From NCBI RefSeq assembly GCF_900114155.1, contig NZ_FOSC01000001.1:248001-312000 (forward strand): 64,000 nucleotides of DNA, written 5' to 3'. The translations under genes and the position numbers were made by a program. The notes under the pieces were generated by a model. That model did no database searches and was not told the origin of the DNA. It saw nothing but the letters and a program-made list of their open reading frames with translations. Source of the DNA: Marinobacter persicus. GTDB lineage: Bacteria > Pseudomonadota > Gammaproteobacteria > Pseudomonadales > Oleiphilaceae. Shown here one piece after another: positions 60,384 through 64,000 of the stretch (positions are counted from its first letter, which is position 1; the number at the start of each line of letters is the position of its first letter).

Positions 60384-61259
60384 TCAGTTAGCGCCAGCCG
60401 GGTTATTCAGGAATTTCATGAAGTCGCTCTCGGAGTCGATCACCATGATGTCATCCTTGCCGGAGAAAGTGGTCTGGTAGGCCTGCAGGCTGCGGTAGAA
60501 GCTGTAAAAATCTTCGTCCGCACCATAGGCGTCAGCATAGATACGGGCAGCCTCACCGTCACCCTCACCGCGGGTTTCCTCGGCTTGGGCGAAGGCTTCC
60601 GCCAGTATCACAGTGCGCTGGCGATCGGCGTCAGCCCGGATACCTTCGGCCAGTTCCTGCCCCCGTGAACGGAATTCCTGGGCCAGTTTCTGGCGCTCGG
60701 TGGCCATTCGGCGATAGACGTTCTCGCTCACCTGGCCCGGCAGCTCTATGGCCTTGACCCGGATATCGACAACCTCCACGCCGAACTCCTGCTGCGCGGT
60801 TTCATTCACCAGGTCCCGCAGGGTATGCATCAGTTCATCACGCTGGCCAGAGACCACCTCGTGCATGGTGCGCACGCCGAATTCGTCCCGCAGGCCGTTG
60901 TCCACACGCGACAGGATCAGGGACTGGGCACGAAGCTCGTCACCACCGGTGGCCCGGTAGAACTGGTCCACATCCCGGATTTTCCACGCTACGTAGGAAT
61001 CCACGTCCAGCGGCTTCTTCTCAACGGTCAGGTACTGGCGTGAGGGCAGGTCCATGGTCAGCACCCGCACATCAAATTCGCGCACCTCGTCAATCACCGG
61101 CACCTTGAAATGCAGACCGGCTTCGATGTCGGTCTCAACCAGTTCTCCAAAGCGCAAAAGCACGCCACGGTGGGTTTCCGGGATGATGTACACACTGGAC
61201 AGCACAAGCAGGACAACAATCAGAGCGCCTGCCAGGCCCGCAATACTTTTGGGTCCCAT
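60384..61259 (-). CDS. hflC: HflC, FtsH modulator
   Basis: 291 residues: one N-terminal membrane helix (about 6-25, IAGLAGALIVVLLVLSSVYII) followed by a SPFH/prohibitin domain (ETHRGVLLRFGELVETDIEAGLHFKVPVIDEVREFDVRVLTM) and a helical C-terminus rich in Glu and Arg. HflC and HflK form a cage around the FtsH protease. It starts 3 nt after hflK. Confidence 0.96.
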   Translation of the reverse strand: MGPKSIAGLAGALIVVLLVLSSVYIIPETHRGVLLRFGELVETDIEAGLHFKVPVIDEVREFDVRVLTMDLPSRQYLTVEKKPLDVDSYVAWKIRDVDQFYRATGGDELRAQSLILSRVDNGLRDEFGVRTMHEVVSGQRDELMHTLRDLVNETAQQEFGVEVVDIRVKAIELPGQVSENVYRRMATERQKLAQEFRSRGQELAEGIRADADRQRTVILAEAFAQAEETRGEGDGEAARIYADAYGADEDFYSFYRSLQAYQTTFSGKDDIMVIDSESDFMKFLNNPAGAN

Positions 61260-61262
61260 AAG

Positions 61263-62462
61263 TTATCTGCTCCTGCGAATGTTGGCGTTCTGACGGTTCT
61301 GCACTTCCTGCAACACCTGATCGGTCAGGGTCTGTATATCCACCTGCTGCTGTGAGCTGCCACCGCCGGACGACTGCGAGCTGCTGGCCGGTGCACGGTT
61401 CTGGGTCAGGCGGTCCAGAGGCAGGTACATCATGTTGCCGCTGCTTTCCGTGTCGACAAAGATTTTGCTGCTGTTGGACAGCACCTGCTCCACGGCCTGG
61501 ATATACATACGTTCGCGGGTAACCACTGGCGCGTTCTGGTAAACCGCCAGCAGCTCTTTGAAGCGTGCTGTTTCACCACGGGCCCGCTCAATCACTTCGG
61601 CCCTGTAGGCATTGGCTTCCTCGATCAGGCGCTGGGCGCGGCCACGGGCCTCGGGAACCACCTTGTTACGGTAGGTTTCCGCTTCTTCCTTCAGGCGTTG
61701 CTCGTCTTCCCGGGCACGCTGAACTTCACGGAACGAATCCTGTACCGCCGACGGCGGCTGGGTGCTTTCCACGTTCACCCGTACCACTTCCAGGCCGGTA
61801 CCGTATTCCTGCAGGAAGTTCTGCAAACGTTCCTGTACCCGGATAGCCAGTTCGGCCCGCCCCTCGGTCAGCACATCATCCAGCGAGGAACTCCCCACTT
61901 CGTGACGCAGGGCGCTGTCGGTGGCAAAGGCCAGCGCTTCGTTGGAATCACGAACGTTCAGCACGTAGGCCTCGGCATTGGAAACCCGGTACTGCACCTG
62001 CAGGTCCACGGTGACCAGGTTCTCGTCCTGGGTCAGCATTTGCCCGGAGGATTCAGCCGAACGCACGTTGGTAACCCGAACCTTGGTCACGTCATCAATC
62101 AGTGGCACCTTGAAGCGCAGACCCGGGTTTTCGGTACGGTTGTACTCACCGAAGCGCAGCACCACCGCCCGTTCCTGTTCGTCCACGGTGTAGAACGACT
62201 GGAAAATAACGTAACCCACCGCCAGAATCGCGGCGATCGCCAATACGGCACCAAATCCGGCCGCGTTACCGCCGGAACCCTTGCCGCCGCCGGAATTACC
62301 GGAATTGTTACCTTTTCCGCCCAACATGCGGTTGAGCTTGTCGAGACCTTTTTTCAGAGCCTCGTCCAGATCCGGCGGGCCCTGATCATTGCCGCCGCGA
62401 CCACCACCGGTACCCCAGGGGTCGTTGTCGTTGCGGTTTCCACCCGGTTCATTCCAGGCCAT
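61263..62462 (-). CDS. hflK: HflK, FtsH modulator
   Basis: 399 residues. A Gly/Asn-rich cytoplasmic start (MAWNEPGGNRNDNDPWGTGGGRGG and a Gly stretch near 50-68) precedes one membrane helix (about 73-92, GFGAVLAIAAILAVGYVIFQSF). The SPFH domain (QERAVVLRFGEYNRTENPGLRFKVPLIDDV) and a helical end with QQQVDIQTLTDQVLQEVQNRQ follow. It is followed by hflC after 3 nt. Confidence 0.96.
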   Translation of the reverse strand: MAWNEPGGNRNDNDPWGTGGGRGGNDQGPPDLDEALKKGLDKLNRMLGGKGNNSGNSGGGKGSGGNAAGFGAVLAIAAILAVGYVIFQSFYTVDEQERAVVLRFGEYNRTENPGLRFKVPLIDDVTKVRVTNVRSAESSGQMLTQDENLVTVDLQVQYRVSNAEAYVLNVRDSNEALAFATDSALRHEVGSSSLDDVLTEGRAELAIRVQERLQNFLQEYGTGLEVVRVNVESTQPPSAVQDSFREVQRAREDEQRLKEEAETYRNKVVPEARGRAQRLIEEANAYRAEVIERARGETARFKELLAVYQNAPVVTRERMYIQAVEQVLSNSSKIFVDTESSGNMMYLPLDRLTQNRAPASSSQSSGGGSSQQQVDIQTLTDQVLQEVQNRQNANIRRSR

Positions 62463-62552
62463 AGTTCTCTCCGTTCGTGTTTATTCGAATGGCTGCAAAT
62501 ACTAGGGATTTATACGCGCCCCGGCAATAGCCGGGCCACCGCAGCGCGCCTG

Positions 62553-63839
62553 TTAGTCCAGCCGCACGTCCCGTTCATTCATTCCGGCCCGGGCCAGCAG
62601 TTGATGCCAGTCCCGGTTCTGCAATCGTACTTCCACCACACTGTCGCCGTTATCCTGGTGCTTCTCGCCCAGGACCGAACCGGCCTGGTGCAAAAGCGCC
62701 CGCAATTTGCCGTCGGTCGGGCCCAGCACCACAAAGTGATGAACCACATCCTCAGCCAGACGTTCCACAATGGCATCAAACAGCAAATCCAGCCCCTGGC
62801 CGGTGACCGCCGACAACCATACCCGTACCGGGATACCGTCCTCGTTGCGGTCAATGCGTGGTGGGAAGTCCTCCAGCAGATCGATCTTGTTGAACACCTG
62901 CAGGACGGGAATCTCGTCGGCACCGATTTCCGCCAGCACCTCTTCGACCTGTTCGATATTCTCGTCCCGCCGGCTATCGTGACAGTCAATCACGTGCATC
63001 AGCAATGATGCCCGGGTGGTCTCTTCCAGAGTGGCCCGAAAGGCCTCCACCAGCTTGTGGGGAAGATGGCGGATAAAGCCTACCGTGTCCGCCATTACGA
63101 CCGGCCCGATGTCCGGAAGTTCCAGCCGCCGCAGGGTCGGGTCCAGGGTCGCGAACAACTGGTCCGCCGCATAAACCGACGATGTGGTCATGTGGTTGAA
63201 CAGGGTCGACTTGCCGGCGTTGGTGTAACCCACCAGCGAAACCGTCGGGATATCCGCCCGGTTCCTGGCGCGGCGCCCCTGGTCGCGTTGCTTGCGCACC
63301 TTTTCCAGGCGTTTGTTGATGGATTTGATGCGTTCACGCAGCAGACGCCGGTCGGTTTCCAGCTGTGTTTCACCGGGCCCGCGCAGGCCGATACCACCTT
63401 TCTGACGCTCCAGGTGGGTCCAGCCACGCACCAGGCGGGTCGACATGTGCTCCAGCTGCGCCAGCTCCACCTGCAGTTTACCTTCATGGGTGCGGGCCCG
63501 CTGGGCAAAAATATCCAGGATCACGCCGGTGCGGTCCAGCACCCGGCATTTGAGTTCACGCTCGATATTACGCTCCTGGCTCGGGCTCAGGGCGTGGTTA
63601 AACAGCACGATATCGGCCTCACTGGCGGCCACCGCATCGCGGATCTCTTCCAGCTTGCCCTTACCGACAAACAAACGGGGGCTGGGCTGCTTGCGGGTAC
63701 CGGTGACTTCGGCCACCGGTTCAACGCCGGCAGACGTCACCAGCTCACGAAATTCACCCAGGTCTTCGGTGTCTTCGTGCACGGAAAATTCAATATGAAC
63801 GAGAACGGCTCGTTCACCGACATCGGGACGCTCAAACAA
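62553..63839 (-). CDS. hflX: HflX, ribosome-associated GTPase
   Basis: 428 residues, probably from a TTG at 63839 (GGAG about 10 nt upstream, and no in-frame ATG before the conserved FERPDVGERAVLVHIEF). An N-terminal HflX domain ends in GIGLRGPGETQLETDRRLLRERI. G1 is GYTNAGKST, G3 is DTVGFIRHLPHKL and G4 is NKID. HflX splits stalled ribosomes. It lies downstream of hfq and upstream of hflK, as in E. coli. Confidence 0.95.
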   Translation of the reverse strand: MFERPDVGERAVLVHIEFSVHEDTEDLGEFRELVTSAGVEPVAEVTGTRKQPSPRLFVGKGKLEEIRDAVAASEADIVLFNHALSPSQERNIERELKCRVLDRTGVILDIFAQRARTHEGKLQVELAQLEHMSTRLVRGWTHLERQKGGIGLRGPGETQLETDRRLLRERIKSINKRLEKVRKQRDQGRRARNRADIPTVSLVGYTNAGKSTLFNHMTTSSVYAADQLFATLDPTLRRLELPDIGPVVMADTVGFIRHLPHKLVEAFRATLEETTRASLLMHVIDCHDSRRDENIEQVEEVLAEIGADEIPVLQVFNKIDLLEDFPPRIDRNEDGIPVRVWLSAVTGQGLDLLFDAIVERLAEDVVHHFVVLGPTDGKLRALLHQAGSVLGEKHQDNGDSVVEVRLQNRDWHQLLARAGMNERDVRLD

Positions 63840-63853
63840 GTTTTATCAACTCC

Positions 63854-63909
63854 ATAAAAACAAACACCCGCGACCGCCACAGCCCAAAGGCCGAACCGGA
63901 GCGCGGGTG
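63854..63909 (-). terminator. Intrinsic terminator between hfq and hflX
   Basis: CACCCGCG (63865-63872) and CGCGGGTG (63902-63909) pair. On the minus strand they lead to TTTGTTTTTATGG. hflX starts only 15 nt past it, so partial readthrough is likely. Confidence 0.65.
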
Positions 63910-63931
63910 GAAAAACCGGACGGACAGGGTA

Positions 63932-64000
63932 TCAGTCTTCAGCTTCCCCTTCCTCAGCCGGATTCTGTTGCGGAATACGAACATTACGGGCAGGCACAAC
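63932..64000 (-). CDS. hfq: Hfq, RNA chaperone (C-terminal end only)
   Basis: Only the last 22 residues are in the window: VVPARNVRIPQQNPAEEGEAED, then a stop. VVPxRxVRxP is the conserved end of the Hfq Sm core, here with a short acidic tail. The gene order hfq-hflX-hflK-hflC supports the call. The rest lies beyond the right edge. Confidence 0.85.
   Translation of the reverse strand, partial: VVPARNVRIPQQNPAEEGEAED

Overview
The window is a GC-rich stretch of chromosome from a gammaproteobacterium. Marinobacter or a close relative is the best guess. This rests on gene content and order only: kdsD-kdsC-lptCAB-rpoN-hpf-ptsN-rapZ-ptsO, mreBCD-maf-rng-yhdP, gatCAB, miaB-phoH-ybeY-corC-lnt, leuS-lptE-holA, a biotin cluster, cmoAB and hfq-hflXKC-hisZ-purA. 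From position 1 to about 25.9 kb the order follows the Pseudomonas arrangement almost gene for gene. Nearly all genes are housekeeping. There is no rRNA, tRNA, prophage, IS element or CRISPR array.

Layout. 1-3.0 kb (minus): mlaFEDCB, retrograde phospholipid transport. 3.2-6.7 kb (plus): Kdo synthesis (kdsD, kdsC) and LPS export (lptC, lptA, lptB). 6.8-10.5 kb: rpoN, hpf and the nitrogen phosphotransfer genes ptsN, rapZ, ptsO. 10.5-12.4 kb: mgtE and darP. 12.7-21.7 kb (minus): mreBCD, maf, rng, yhdP and a nitrilase-family gene, a cell-shape and envelope operon. 21.9-25.9 kb: gatCAB and carbonic anhydrase, facing rimO. 27.4-30.6 kb: a PilZ gene, then cysD-cysN, then a small toxin-antitoxin pair. 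31.4-38.7 kb: yejK, trmH, miaB-phoH-ybeY-corC-lnt. 38.7-44.3 kb: a zinc-ribbon gene, leuS-lptE-holA and a small helical protein. 44.3-48.1 kb: two paralogous acyl-CoA dehydrogenases. 48.4-53.6 kb: two small genes, then bioD, bioC, bioF, bioB (minus). 53.6-57.6 kb: comF, srkA, an unknown gene, cmoA, cmoB. 57.6-64 kb (minus): hfq, hflX, hflK, hflC, hisZ, purA.

The most unusual content is a family of eight dispersed intergenic elements (12457-12565, 12586-12694, 33216-33327, 39296-39389, 39453-39562, 48259-48355, 52128-52237, 52316-52421). Each has a long 21-29 bp clamp stem enclosing a core of about 52-57 nt. The core carries two hairpins, each presenting an ANGGA(Y) hexaloop. The layout matches my recollection of the TwoAYGGAY candidate RNA in Rfam, and the loops match the known CsrA/RsmA binding motif. 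Clamp and hairpin stems change between copies while staying paired, which argues for a selected RNA structure. Most copies lie in sense with the nearest gene. One ends 7 nt before the probable bioF start codon.

Other points of note: two BirA-type operators between bioB and comF; a CysN with a C-terminal remnant of an APS kinase that lacks the P-loop; absence of tldD and pmbA from their usual place, where two of the RNA elements now sit; and no bioH in the biotin cluster.
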